Origin: an uncultured Vampirovibrio sp.
GTDB taxonomy: Bacteria; Cyanobacteriota; Vampirovibrionia; Gastranaerophilales; Gastranaerophilaceae
Length of the DNA: 64,000 bases
NCBI GenBank assembly: GCA_910584405.1
Contig: CAJUAL010000001.1
Location: 62,001 to 126,000, forward strand
Direction of reading: 5' to 3'
Both the position numbers and the translations under genes were made by a program. Numbering within the stretch: the stretch's first letter is position 1; each line of letters begins with the position of its first letter. Below the pieces are notes generated by a model. The model saw only the letters and a list, made by a program, of their open reading frames with translations. It was not told the origin of the DNA and searched no databases. Of the stretch, positions 16,987-25,646 are shown piece by piece.

Positions 16987-17521
16987 AAAAACAATATTGC
17001 TCCATGCATGTTGCGCAATATGTTCGGGTTATCCCATATCTTTATTAAAAGATATGGGATATTCGGTTGTTGTGTATTTTTATAATCCTAATATTTACCC
17101 GTTAGAAGAATACGAAAAACGCTTGGAAGCTCAAAGGATTTTATGTGCTCATTTTGACTGTGAACTTATTGAAGGTGATTATGAACCCGAGGTTTATTAT
17201 GATTATGTAAAAGGGTTTGAAAATGAACCTGAAAAGGGCGCAAGATGTGATAAGTGTTTTTACCTGCGCCTTGAAGCCTCTGCAAAACTTGCTAAAAAGT
17301 TTGGAATACCTGAGTTTACAACCTCTATGGTTATAAGTCCTCATAAAAATTATGAAAAATTAACATCAATCGGAGAAAAAATAGCCGCAGATTACGCTTT
17401 GGAGTATTTTTCTCTGAATTTCAGAAAAAATGACGGATTTTTGAAAACAAACAATATTTCTAAATCTCTTAATCTATACCGACAAAATTATTGCGGTTGT
17501 AAATTTGCAAAAAATTTATAA
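16958..17521 (+). CDS. queH: Epoxyqueuosine reductase QueH (DUF208)
   Basis: 187 residues. HACCAICS at about 16-23, CDKC near 91-94 and YCGCKFA near the end are the cysteine pattern of QueH (former DUF208), the QueG-independent enzyme that reduces epoxyqueuosine to queuosine in tRNA wobble positions using iron-sulfur chemistry. The ATG lies inside the end of the VKOR-DsbA gene, so translation is probably coupled by overlap; there is no clear ribosome site of its own. No other queuosine genes are in the window. Functional linkage to disulfide formation is not expected, so the overlap may simply be compactness. Confidence 0.9.
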   Translation: MEQNQKDYSKKTILLHACCAICSGYPISLLKDMGYSVVVYFYNPNIYPLEEYEKRLEAQRILCAHFDCELIEGDYEPEVYYDYVKGFENEPEKGARCDKCFYLRLEASAKLAKKFGIPEFTTSMVISPHKNYEKLTSIGEKIAADYALEYFSLNFRKNDGFLKTNNISKSLNLYRQNYCGCKFAKNL

Positions 17522-17623
17522 CAATATCGTCCGTTTGTATTATGACGTAAAAATCATAATATCATATAATAGCGTTGAGAAAGAAGATATTTTTATAAAT
17601 GAAATCACAAAGAGGATAGAATA

Positions 17624-18907
17624 ATGAAAAAAAGATTTGGCTTAGTAATGGCTGCAATGATGGTAGTAAGCACAATGTCACCGATGGTGTATGCTTTTAC
17701 AAACCCGTTAAAAAATTATAATCTTTATGATGATGTTAATCCGCAATCAACGGATGAAAGAGAACAGGTTATGAACGATATTTTAATGCCCCGCAGTTCA
17801 AAATCATCTGCCACAAGTTCACCTGACAGTCTGCCTGATTTTTCGCAAGCAGCGTCATCTGTAGATGTTCCAAAAACAAGAAATCAAACTCTTCGTGAAT
17901 CTTCAAGAAATGTTTACTCTGACCCGAACAGTGAACCGGGGTGGTTAGAAGGACCGTCTTTCTATCCGAATCCTTCTTTTAACAGTATTGTTGAGAAATA
18001 CAGAAGAAGCGATTTTGCAGGATGTTTGCAGGAATGTACTTCTTATGTAAGAAAACACCCTAATGATACTTTAGGTTTTTACTATCTTGCAATGTGTTAT
18101 ACAAAAGTAAGTGATATGGATAATGCTGTAAAAGCTTATGAAAGAGTTATAGCACTAAACGATAACCCAATGATTGTAAAATATGCAACAAACGGACGTA
18201 ATTGTATCATGGGTAACGATGAAGAAAAATGTTATCCGAATGTTAATGTACCGGAACTTGTTTATCCTTATGCTAATATTCCTTCAACAAATCTTACACC
18301 TGTTGACCCTGAAACTCTTGTAAGAAGAAATTTTGCAATATTAAAACAAGAATTATCACCTAATACTGCCGATGATGACAATAATGATGATAATAACAAT
18401 TCTAACGATCCTAATTCAAAAGATAAAAAAGGTAAGATTACATTACCGTTTGGTAAGCAGGACGAAGAACTTGATAAGTTTATTAATGCACCGTACGGTA
18501 ACGGTTTATCACCTCAATTGAATAAAGAATATAAACAACTTCAATTGAAGAAAATTCAAAGTACAATTAATAACAACAAATCAGGTCAGGAAGATAAAGA
18601 AAAAGATTTGAGAGATTTAAAAGATATTAAAAACTTTGATAATCAAAAATCTGATTCTGAATTAATTAAGTTAGCTTATGAGATTCCGCAAAAAGAATTG
18701 GAAGCATTATCTAAAGATCCTGAATATATAAGAAGTAAACAGGAATATGAAGAATTACATATGCTTTTAGGTGGAAATTCAGATTCTTCCAAAGACAGTA
18801 TGGTAGATTTTCTTCCGTATATGACAGAATCAGGAAGTAAGAATTTATCTCCTGAAGTTATTCAAGCAATGATGATGAAGTCTGTTATGGGTGATTTAAA
18901 CTTATAG
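17624..18907 (+). CDS. Secreted or periplasmic TPR protein
   Basis: 427 residues with a Sec signal peptide (KKRFGLVMAAMMVVS, cleavage near VYA-F at about residue 25). A low-complexity Ser/Pro region follows, then TPR-like repeats at about 118-185 (FAGCLQECTSYVRKHPNDTL, then MDNAVKAYERVIAL). The rest is disordered, with an Asp/Asn run near 245-265 and charged helices to the C-terminus. GAGGATA precedes the ATG. The next gene, 10 nt downstream, is another TPR-like protein. Together they may scaffold an envelope complex. No specific family recognised. Confidence 0.7.
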   Translation: MKKRFGLVMAAMMVVSTMSPMVYAFTNPLKNYNLYDDVNPQSTDEREQVMNDILMPRSSKSSATSSPDSLPDFSQAASSVDVPKTRNQTLRESSRNVYSDPNSEPGWLEGPSFYPNPSFNSIVEKYRRSDFAGCLQECTSYVRKHPNDTLGFYYLAMCYTKVSDMDNAVKAYERVIALNDNPMIVKYATNGRNCIMGNDEEKCYPNVNVPELVYPYANIPSTNLTPVDPETLVRRNFAILKQELSPNTADDDNNDDNNNSNDPNSKDKKGKITLPFGKQDEELDKFINAPYGNGLSPQLNKEYKQLQLKKIQSTINNNKSGQEDKEKDLRDLKDIKNFDNQKSDSELIKLAYEIPQKELEALSKDPEYIRSKQEYEELHMLLGGNSDSSKDSMVDFLPYMTESGSKNLSPEVIQAMMMKSVMGDLNL

Positions 18908-18917
18908 GAAAGGTTTA

Positions 18918-19514
18918 ATGTCGTCAAGTAAATATGAAAAAGTAAAAAACGACTTTCTGCGCGGAAAATTCAAGGGCTGTAAGTCGTTTTTTGAAGAAAA
19001 CGGTTATTATACGGAAGCTGCGTATTGTTATATTGTTTTGGATAAGCTTGACAAGGCTCAGGAATTATTTCTAAAAGCAAAAGATGAAAATATCAGAGCA
19101 AATTGGGGCTTGCTTTTAATACAGCTTATTCGCGGTGATATACATTCATATCCTACGTATTTTGAGGTAAGAAATTTTCTTGAAATTGACATAAATATCT
19201 TAATTACTTACTGTAAAAGTGAATATATTGAAAAAATTATCAGATATGCTGATTTTTTAGCGTATTATAACCCTGAATGTTACAAATTTTTTGGCAGAGT
19301 TTTCTGGGCAAACAATATAATGCCTGCGTCAATGTTTTTCTTAGACAGGGCAAAAAGTGAATTTTATCAAGATCCGGAACTCCATTACTTATTGGCATAT
19401 GTTCGTTATTATAACGAAAAAGATAAAGTCGGCTGTAAAAAAGCACTTGACGCTTGTTTAGAACTTTTACCCGAATATTATCCTGCGAAAAAACTTTTAG
19501 CTAAAATAAGCTAA
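18918..19514 (+). CDS. TPR-like repeat protein
   Basis: 198 residues made of helical pairs of TPR type (AAYCYIVLDKLDKAQELFLKA, ELHYLLAYVRYYNEKDKVGC). No signal peptide, so probably cytoplasmic. AGGAAAGG precedes the ATG and it lies 10 nt after the secreted TPR protein gene, so the two form an operon. Such proteins mediate protein-protein contacts; no partner can be named. It ends with a 4-nt overlap against the stop of the convergent FliI-type ATPase gene, leaving no room for a terminator. Confidence 0.6.
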   Translation: MSSSKYEKVKNDFLRGKFKGCKSFFEENGYYTEAAYCYIVLDKLDKAQELFLKAKDENIRANWGLLLIQLIRGDIHSYPTYFEVRNFLEIDINILITYCKSEYIEKIIRYADFLAYYNPECYKFFGRVFWANNIMPASMFFLDRAKSEFYQDPELHYLLAYVRYYNEKDKVGCKKALDACLELLPEYYPAKKLLAKIS

Positions 19515-20857
19515 ATATCAACACCTTGCATCATTTCAACAAGCTGTCCGATTGTACCTTCCATAGTAACGCTGTCAGAGGTTCTTTGTTGAAGAAAAGC
19601 GTTAACTTTTGGCATCATCTCAATTGCCGTGTCAAGTTTAGGGTTAGAACCCGGTTGATACATACCAACGTCGATTAAGTCCTTATTTTCGCGATACATT
19701 GACATAATTGTTCTTAATTTCCCTGCTGCCTGTTTATGTTCAGGAGAAGCAATGGCACTCATCAAACGGGAAATCGAACCCAGAACATCAATTGCAGGAT
19801 AGTGGTTTGATTCGGCAACCTTTCTTGATAAGAAAATGTGACCGTCAACAATACCACGCACAATGTCAACAATCGGATCGGAAATATCATCACCTTCCAT
19901 AAGAACGGTGTAAAGCGCTGTAATAGAACCTCTCGGACTGTTTCCCGCGCGTTCCAAAACTTTTTGAAGCCAAGAAAATATTGACGGCGGATAACCTTTC
20001 ATCGTAGGCGGTTCCCCTAAAGACAAACCGACTTCACGACCTGCCATAGCACAACGGGTTACGGTATCGGTCATTAAGAAAACTTTTTTGCCCTGATCTC
20101 TAAAATATTCACAAACCGCAGTTGCTGTTAAAAGTGCTTTTTGACGAATCAATGGCGGTTGGTCGCCTGTTGAACATACAAGGACAGATTTTGCCATCCC
20201 GAGTTCGCCCAAAGCATCTTCAACAAATTCCTTAACTTCACGTCCGCGTTCTCCGATTAGTGCAACAACGTTAACATCAGCATCAGAGTTTCTTGCAATC
20301 ATACCTAACAGTGTACTTTTACCAACCCCAGAACCCGCGAATAACCCCAAACGCTGTCCGCAGCCCATAGTCATACACCCGTCAATTGCTCGAACTCCTG
20401 TTGAGAATTGTTCTGTGATAATAGGTCTTTCAAACGGTCCTGGAGGCGGGCCGTCAATCGGACGCCAGGTAGCACCTGTTGTATCAAGAGGTTTGCCGTC
20501 AATAGGGTTTCCTAAAGGGTCAATAAGCCGTCCTAATAAAAAATCTCCGATAGGAATTGTTATAGGGCGTCTTGTTGTTGTTACAAGACTTCCTTGACCT
20601 ATTCCGCTTCCGTCAAGTAACAGTGATAACTGTGCAACTTCGCCTTTAAATGCAGCAACTTCGGCAGGTTTTTGTTCACCTTGAAAGTTTTCAATGTAAC
20701 ATAAATCACCGATTTTTAACCCCGGTAACTTAACCTCAACAGTTAACCCCAAAAGCTTTGATACAGTACCTTTAAAAGTATATAACTCTGTTTCATCAAG
20801 CTTTTGTTTTACTCTTTGCTTCAACTCATTTATAGCGGATTTGTCAATTTCTGTCAT
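19511..20857 (-). CDS. fliI: FliI/YscN-type rotary export ATPase
   Basis: 448 residues, usual FliI length. Walker A GSGVGKST near 175-182, the FliI/YscN hallmark ALIGERGREVKEF, Walker B FLMTDTVTRCAMAGREVG, and GYPPSIFSWLQKVLERAGN follow in order. These ATPases form hexamers at the base of flagellar or injectisome export gates. It is much closer to FliI/SctN than to F1 or V1 subunits. No other flagellar or type III gene lies within the window, so it is an orphan here; the rest of the apparatus may lie elsewhere or be lost. The symbol reflects family, not proven flagellar function. Confidence 0.85.
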   Translation of the reverse strand: MTEIDKSAINELKQRVKQKLDETELYTFKGTVSKLLGLTVEVKLPGLKIGDLCYIENFQGEQKPAEVAAFKGEVAQLSLLLDGSGIGQGSLVTTTRRPITIPIGDFLLGRLIDPLGNPIDGKPLDTTGATWRPIDGPPPGPFERPIITEQFSTGVRAIDGCMTMGCGQRLGLFAGSGVGKSTLLGMIARNSDADVNVVALIGERGREVKEFVEDALGELGMAKSVLVCSTGDQPPLIRQKALLTATAVCEYFRDQGKKVFLMTDTVTRCAMAGREVGLSLGEPPTMKGYPPSIFSWLQKVLERAGNSPRGSITALYTVLMEGDDISDPIVDIVRGIVDGHIFLSRKVAESNHYPAIDVLGSISRLMSAIASPEHKQAAGKLRTIMSMYRENKDLIDVGMYQPGSNPKLDTAIEMMPKVNAFLQQRTSDSVTMEGTIGQLVEMMQGVDI

Positions 20858-20923
20858 ATTTTTATTATAGCAATATTTTTGGCTATATCAAATATGTATG
20901 CAAAATTTACAATCTCCTGAAGT

Positions 20924-21580
20924 TTACTTAATAACTTCTAAAAGTCTTTCCCAGACTTCGTCAATTGAGCCGTCAGCGTTAAGAGTATGCAATGAACCTT
21001 TTTTTGTATAGTATTCAATTAACGGAGCGGTTTCATTGAAGTATGTTTCAAATCTTGCTTCTGCAATTTCTTCATTATCGTCTTTACGTTGTACAAGTTT
21101 TCCGCCGCATTTGTCGCAAACGCCTTCAACTTTTGAAGGTTTGTATTTTAGGTTATAAATTTCACCGCAAACAGGGCAAGAACGACGATTAACGATTCTT
21201 GAAATCAATACGTCATGGTTTAAGTCAAAATAAATTGCTCTAAAATCTGCTTTTATGTCACCGTTGATGTCGGAGTTAATTGCTTCAAGCATATCTGCCT
21301 GAGCGATGCTTCTTGGGTATCCGTCTAAGATATAACCTTCTTTGCAATCATCTTGTGCTAATCTGTCTTTTATTATTGAACCGACAAGTTCAACAGGTAC
21401 AAGGTTGCCTTTATCAATGAAAGATTTTGCAATAATACCGTTAGGTGATTCTTTTGCAATTTCTGCTCTTAAAAGTGAGCCTGTATCAATATGAGGCAAT
21501 CCTAAAAATTCTGCTAATTTAGCGGTTTGAGTACCTTTTCCGCATGCAGGAGGTCCAAGAAAAATAAGTTCTTTTTTCAC
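20924..21580 (-). CDS. adk: Adenylate kinase
   Basis: 218 residues from GTG at 21580. AAAGGAG lies 7 nt before this GTG, and the product then begins MKKELIFLGPPACGKGTQ, the normal start; a longer reading from 21676 adds 32 unlike residues and is rejected. The P-loop is at 9-18, the NMP-binding region follows, and the LID has a four-cysteine zinc knot (CPVCG near 131, CDKCGG near 153), giving the long zinc-type enzyme. It interconverts ATP, ADP and AMP in the cytosol. It diverges from map, which often sits beside adk in ribosomal-protein operons. Confidence 0.95.
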   Translation of the reverse strand: MKKELIFLGPPACGKGTQTAKLAEFLGLPHIDTGSLLRAEIAKESPNGIIAKSFIDKGNLVPVELVGSIIKDRLAQDDCKEGYILDGYPRSIAQADMLEAINSDINGDIKADFRAIYFDLNHDVLISRIVNRRSCPVCGEIYNLKYKPSKVEGVCDKCGGKLVQRKDDNEEIAEARFETYFNETAPLIEYYTKKGSLHTLNADGSIDEVWERLLEVIK

Positions 21581-21775
21581 GGTACTGCTCCTTTCTATGT
21601 TTATAAATTCGTTTTTTCTCTCTGTGATATTCATTTCCCAGTCTTCCAATTTCCGAAACAATTCTACATCAAGCATATTTTGATTTCAAGTGGCAGGCGT
21701 TCGGACACTTAGGCGGGTGTTGATTTAAAATGGTATTTTATGCTAAAATACAGGTAAGAGTAGGGAAAAGTTATT

Positions 21776-22528
21776 ATGATAAATAAAAAATCACGGGAAG
21801 AAATTAAGAGAATGCGTCATGCAGGACACATTGTTGCTCTTGTTCACCAAAAAATGAAAGAGGTTGTAGAACCCGGAATTTCTACAAAAGAATTAGATAA
21901 TATTGCAATGCAAATAATTAAAGAAAATCGTGCTATACCAACATTTTTAGGGTATAACGGATTTCCGGCATGTATTTGTACTTCAATAAACGAGCAGGTC
22001 GTACATGGTATTCCTTCTGAGAATGTTATTTTAAAAGAAGGCGATATAATTGCTATTGATGTTGGTGCAACATATGGCGGAATGGTTGGTGACAGTGCTT
22101 GGTCATATTGTGTTGGAAAAGTTTCTGATGATGTTGCTAAATTGATGAAGGTTACTGAAGAATCATTGTACGCAGGAATTGAGCAAATGCGTCCGGGAAA
22201 TGTTTTGGATGATATTTCAAAAGCAATTGAAGCAGTTGCAGTACGTGAGGGTTACGGTATTGTTCGACAATACGGCGGACACGGAGTTGGTCATCAAATG
22301 CATGAAGATCCGTTCCTGTTTAATTACAGTGTCGGAGATAATACTTTAATCAGAGCAAATACAGCTATTGCAATTGAACCGATGTTGAATCTGGGTGGAG
22401 ATGATGTTGTTGTCGGAGATGATGAGTGGACTGTCAGCACGAAAGACGGAAAACCATCTGCACACTTTGAACACACGGTTATTGCAACTGATGAAGGTCC
22501 ATTAATTACTACTAAATTAATGAATTAG
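21776..22528 (+). CDS. map: Methionine aminopeptidase type I
   Basis: 250 residues, the size of the short type I enzyme. Metal ligands are visible in DVGATYGGMVGD, GHGVGHQMHEDP, AIEPM and HFEHT. It removes the initiator methionine from nascent proteins in the cytosol. AGGG precedes the ATG by about 11 nt. It is divergent from adk and 12 nt upstream of an unrecognised gene, probably in one operon. N-terminal region is standard with no zinc-finger extension. Confidence 0.95.
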   Translation: MINKKSREEIKRMRHAGHIVALVHQKMKEVVEPGISTKELDNIAMQIIKENRAIPTFLGYNGFPACICTSINEQVVHGIPSENVILKEGDIIAIDVGATYGGMVGDSAWSYCVGKVSDDVAKLMKVTEESLYAGIEQMRPGNVLDDISKAIEAVAVREGYGIVRQYGGHGVGHQMHEDPFLFNYSVGDNTLIRANTAIAIEPMLNLGGDDVVVGDDEWTVSTKDGKPSAHFEHTVIATDEGPLITTKLMN

Positions 22529-22540
22529 GAGATAATTTTT

Positions 22541-23212
22541 ATGAATTATTATATAGGTTTATCATTGGCATCAGGTTCGAGTATGGACTCGGGAGTTGCC
22601 GTAATTGATGAGAATAATAAGATAATTCTTATTGATAAACTTTATAAGATGAATGATATAATTTTCTTTTTTGAGAATTTTTCATCATTAAAAAATTCAA
22701 AGATTTGTGTATCCGTACCGTCAGACAGAACAATGCTTGACGGGAAGTGGAGGGTTTTATCAAAGCCTTACCAGCCTGTTGCGACCAATAAAAATATGCC
22801 AAACCGCGATAATTGGACACAAAGACATTCAGGTCGCGGAACGGAGTATTTTAAGGAGCTTGCTTCACGCGGGATAACCGTAACCCGTTTTGATATTTAT
22901 ATGACAAGACAGAGTTTACATTTAAACTCTTGTTATAAAGATCGTTCACCGGCGGATTGTAAATTTTTACAGCAGGCAATGAAATATGAGTGGGGGTTTG
23001 AAGATATTCCTGTTAATATGATGCCGATGTCACATTTAGAGGCTATTTTGGGCGCAATTTTAGCAAAAGAACAGGCAAATAATCCTGAAAAGGTTAATGT
23101 TATTTATAAATTTAGAGATATGGATGTTATTGATATTAAAGATAATCTTCGTATTTCTACAGATGTTTATAATTTTGAAAGAGAGTTAGTTTCAGGTTCA
23201 AGCTTGGTTTAA
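22541..23212 (+). CDS. Hypothetical protein, possible RNase H-like fold (DUF429-like)
   Basis: 223 residues, only tentatively placed. The start MNYYIGLSLASGSSMDSGVAVID resembles the first strand-loop of DUF429/RNase H-like folds (GID-like strand then GVAV), and a later acidic position (SPADCKFLQQA) would suit a second metal site. If right, it could be a nuclease or a phosphotransferase-like domain; nothing confirms it. GGAG lies 8-9 nt before the ATG. It sits between map and a membrane TPR protein gene (6 nt gap), so the three are probably co-transcribed. Confidence 0.5.
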   Translation: MNYYIGLSLASGSSMDSGVAVIDENNKIILIDKLYKMNDIIFFFENFSSLKNSKICVSVPSDRTMLDGKWRVLSKPYQPVATNKNMPNRDNWTQRHSGRGTEYFKELASRGITVTRFDIYMTRQSLHLNSCYKDRSPADCKFLQQAMKYEWGFEDIPVNMMPMSHLEAILGAILAKEQANNPEKVNVIYKFRDMDVIDIKDNLRISTDVYNFERELVSGSSLV

Positions 23213-23218
23213 GAAGGT

Positions 23219-24433
23219 ATGTTAAAAGATTTTTTAAAAATTGTAAGAGTTATTTCTAATCCGTTATTGTATTATGTTGATAAGTCAGGAAATTCTGTAT
23301 TTAGAAATTATTGTCTGTTTAAAAACACGGGGTGCTTGTATAGAACAACAATTCCGAAGAAAAATGCCGGTAAGACGTTAGAATTTCGTTTTGAGTTGGA
23401 TAAAATTTTAAAACGAGTTTATTTCTTAACTCCGATTTTTTTATATTTAATTTTTGTTCATGTAAAGTTTTCAATATGGAGTGTTCTTTGGTTTGAATTT
23501 CTGTGGATTATGATTGTCAGTGCTTCTCGAGTGGCATTTTCTTGTATTTTCAGCAGACATTTGGTTAGGACTTTTGGTAAGTATGAATTGATTGATTTCA
23601 GACCAAGTATTTCGAAAGAAAAATCTAACGAATTTATGAGTGTATATTTTTCTAAGGCTGTTGCACTTTTGATTGTAATAATATTATGCTTTATGCCGTC
23701 CTTTTTGATAAAAAGTGCGATAAAGCGTGATATAACAAAAGCTAAGAAGTTTTCTCAGGCTGTAACTCTTTCAAAACTTTATTTTACACTATATCCGAAG
23801 AGTGAAAAGATTTACGATATGCGAGCTTATGCAAAATTCAGACAGAAAGATTATGAAGGTGCGCTTAGTGACTATGAAACAGTTTTAGATTTTACGGGTA
23901 AAAAGTTTTATAAAGAAGATTTAATAAGACTTGCAAATCTGTTGTATTTGAAACGGGTTTTGTCTACTCCTAATGAAGCCGTAGATTTATTTAATGAATA
24001 TTCTACAAAGAAAAATGCTTCTGTATTGCAGTTGTCACAGCTTTTGTGGATTAAATCAATATTCAGAATCGAACATAATATAACAGAAGGTATTTTACAG
24101 GATTACAGTGACTTATTAACTTCGCTTGATGAGAAAGATACCGATAATCAATTTTATGTATCTTGCGACAGAGCATATATTTTGTACCTGATGCAAGAAT
24201 ACGAAAGCGCGATAGACAGTTATAATCCTATAATTTCTTACGCTGAAGCTGATAGAGAAAAGTTTGGCGAACAGTTGAAAACTTTATACGCTGAACGCGG
24301 GTTTGCAAAACTGAAAGTTGGAGATACCAAGGGTGCTGATGAAGATTTCTTATCATCAGGAATAACTCCGTGGGATATGAAAAATTATGAGCCAACATAC
24401 TCTAATCAGGAATTTGTAGCAGATTTTAAATAA
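23219..24433 (+). CDS. Membrane-anchored TPR protein
   Basis: 404 residues. Hydrophobic helices lie at about 67-88, 92-112 and 140-165 (ALLIVIILCFMPSFLI), followed by a long C-terminal domain with TPR-like pairs (MRAYAKFRQKDYEGALSDYE, QEYESAIDSYNPII, GFAKLKVGDTKGADEDF). The repeat domain probably faces the cytoplasm or periplasm next to the membrane. Family not recognised. AAGAAGG directly precedes the ATG with only 2-3 nt spacing, which is short; coupling to the gene before is likely. It overlaps the convergent tmk stop by 8 nt. Confidence 0.6.
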   Translation: MLKDFLKIVRVISNPLLYYVDKSGNSVFRNYCLFKNTGCLYRTTIPKKNAGKTLEFRFELDKILKRVYFLTPIFLYLIFVHVKFSIWSVLWFEFLWIMIVSASRVAFSCIFSRHLVRTFGKYELIDFRPSISKEKSNEFMSVYFSKAVALLIVIILCFMPSFLIKSAIKRDITKAKKFSQAVTLSKLYFTLYPKSEKIYDMRAYAKFRQKDYEGALSDYETVLDFTGKKFYKEDLIRLANLLYLKRVLSTPNEAVDLFNEYSTKKNASVLQLSQLLWIKSIFRIEHNITEGILQDYSDLLTSLDEKDTDNQFYVSCDRAYILYLMQEYESAIDSYNPIISYAEADREKFGEQLKTLYAERGFAKLKVGDTKGADEDFLSSGITPWDMKNYEPTYSNQEFVADFK

Positions 24434-25040
24434 GTTCTGAAATAATTGCGATTACGGATTTTTGAACCTCTTCAATTGATTTTGTAGAATCAACAACTTT
24501 AATCCTGTCAGGTTCTTGTTTGGCAAGTTCTAAGTATCCGTTTCTTACGCGATTGAAAAATTCTTGTCCTGCGCTTTCCATACGGTCTTTTTCGTTTCCG
24601 ACACGTGCCATTGAGGTTTGGATATCAACATCAAAAACAAGGGTTAAGTCAGGTTTTCTTCCGCCTGTTGCAAGGTTATTAAGGGTTTTAATCTCTTCGA
24701 TATCTAACCCTCTGCCATAACCCTGATACGCAACAGAGGAATCTGTATGTCTGTCGCATAACACGATTTTACCTTGGTTAACGGCGGGATTTACGATTAT
24801 ATCAACATTTTGAGCACGGTCAGCCAGAAATAAAAACGATTCACAGCGATTTGAAACTTCTCCGTCATAGTTTAGAAGGATTTCACGAATTGTTTCGCCT
24901 AAGCCTTTTGCTCCCGGTTCTCGGGTCGTGACAACTTCATATCCTTTTGATTCAAGATAATCTTTTAATAACTTTAACTGAGTGGTTTTTCCGCAGCCGT
25001 CTGCGCCTTCAAATGTGATAAATAAACCTTTTTTTTGCAT
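24426..25040 (-). CDS. tmk: Thymidylate kinase
   Basis: 204 residues, normal length. P-loop EGADGCGKTTQ at 11-21, the DR(Y/H)-type motif CDRHTDSSVAYQGYGRG, TREPG near residue 40 and the short LID region are all present. It phosphorylates dTMP to dTDP in the cytosol for DNA synthesis. GAAGGGATG lies before the ATG at 25040. It converges on the TPR membrane-protein gene with an 8-nt overlap, so readthrough or antisense effects are possible at their 3' ends. Confidence 0.95.
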   Translation of the reverse strand: MQKKGLFITFEGADGCGKTTQLKLLKDYLESKGYEVVTTREPGAKGLGETIREILLNYDGEVSNRCESFLFLADRAQNVDIIVNPAVNQGKIVLCDRHTDSSVAYQGYGRGLDIEEIKTLNNLATGGRKPDLTLVFDVDIQTSMARVGNEKDRMESAGQEFFNRVRNGYLELAKQEPDRIKVVDSTKSIEEVQKSVIAIISELI

Positions 25041-25115
25041 AACATCCCTTCTTTTGAAATTAATTATACCTCAAACACACAAACTTTGCCCGCCCACCCG
25101 CCCCCTGTTGTTATG

Positions 25116-25138
25116 GTGCTTATACGCTAGTGGTGCTT
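25116..25138 (+). promoter_or_regulatory. Two GTGCTT boxes upstream of XRE gene 25166
   Basis: GTGCTT occurs at 25116-25121 and 25133-25138, a 17-nt period, ending 27 nt before the ATG. The same pair with the same period precedes the paralogous XRE gene at 25647. This is likely an operator for these regulators, possibly autoregulatory. Confidence 0.55.
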
Positions 25139-25165
25139 GGTGAGTATATGAAATAGTATTAAGCT

Positions 25166-25387
25166 ATGAATTATGAAAGCAATATTTATAGAAATATAGG
25201 TTTAAATATCAGAAAATACAGACTGATAAAAGGTTTTTCACAGGAAAAACTTTCCGAATTGCTTGATGCTATTTCAAAATTTATCGGACATGTTGAACGA
25301 TGTGAAAGATGTATAAGTCTTAAGAAATTAATTCAGCTTTCTAAGATTCTTGAGATTCCTCTTGAAGCTCTTGTTGTTGTGGAATAG
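25166..25387 (+). CDS. Small XRE-family HTH regulator (73 aa)
   Basis: 73 residues, essentially a lone HTH (RKYRLIKGFSQEKLSELLD then GHVERCERCISLKKLIQLS). It is clearly paralogous to the XRE gene at 25647, sharing the IGH(V/I)ERCER block. There is no Shine-Dalgarno, and TAGTAT lies 6 nt before the ATG, so a leaderless mRNA is possible. Two GTGCTT boxes sit upstream. Its 3' end overlaps the opposing small gene 25341-25583 by 47 nt. Confidence 0.75.
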   Translation: MNYESNIYRNIGLNIRKYRLIKGFSQEKLSELLDAISKFIGHVERCERCISLKKLIQLSKILEIPLEALVVVE

Positions 25388-25583
25388 GTGCAACAAAATT
25401 TTCTTCATATTCAGTTAATATATTAATTATTTCTTCTGTTTTACTCATCATAACTGTAAGACAGTTATCGACATCTTTTTTGGTCAGGTCACTATAATCA
25501 TATCGTATTGACTCTTGTAATATAAACATAGTGCTCTGAATTTCTTCGACTCTTAATTTTGTATCTGCGATTAAATCTTCCAT
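25341..25583 (-). CDS. Small acidic helical protein between two XRE genes
   Basis: 80 residues, acidic and helical (LRVEEIQSTMFILQESIRYD, VDNCLTVMMSKTEEIINILTE) with a Gln/Glu-rich end. AAGGAT precedes the ATG at 25583. It converges with and overlaps the 3' end of the first XRE gene by 47 nt and is divergent from the second XRE gene with the GTGCTT boxes between them. The layout copies 13877-14143 facing 14270. No family recognised; it may be a partner of the regulators. Confidence 0.5.
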   Translation of the reverse strand: MEDLIADTKLRVEEIQSTMFILQESIRYDYSDLTKKDVDNCLTVMMSKTEEIINILTEYEENFVAPIPQQQELQEESQES

Positions 25584-25597
25584 TTTTATCCTTAATA

Positions 25598-25620
25598 GTG
25601 CTTTTATTGTAGTAGTGCTT
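25598..25620 (+). promoter_or_regulatory. Two GTGCTT boxes upstream of XRE gene 25647
   Basis: GTGCTT at 25598-25603 and 25615-25620, 17 nt apart, ending 26 nt before the ATG. They lie between the divergent starts of 25341-25583 and 25647-25889, so one bound dimer or pair of dimers could control both genes. Confidence 0.55.
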
Positions 25621-25646
25621 TATAAGTATACAAATATAATTATAAT

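Noticed and set aside
21581..21676. Upstream extension of adenylate kinase to an ATG at 21676
   Set aside because: No ribosome site, 32 unlike residues before the standard start; GTG 21580 with AAAGGAG fits the family.
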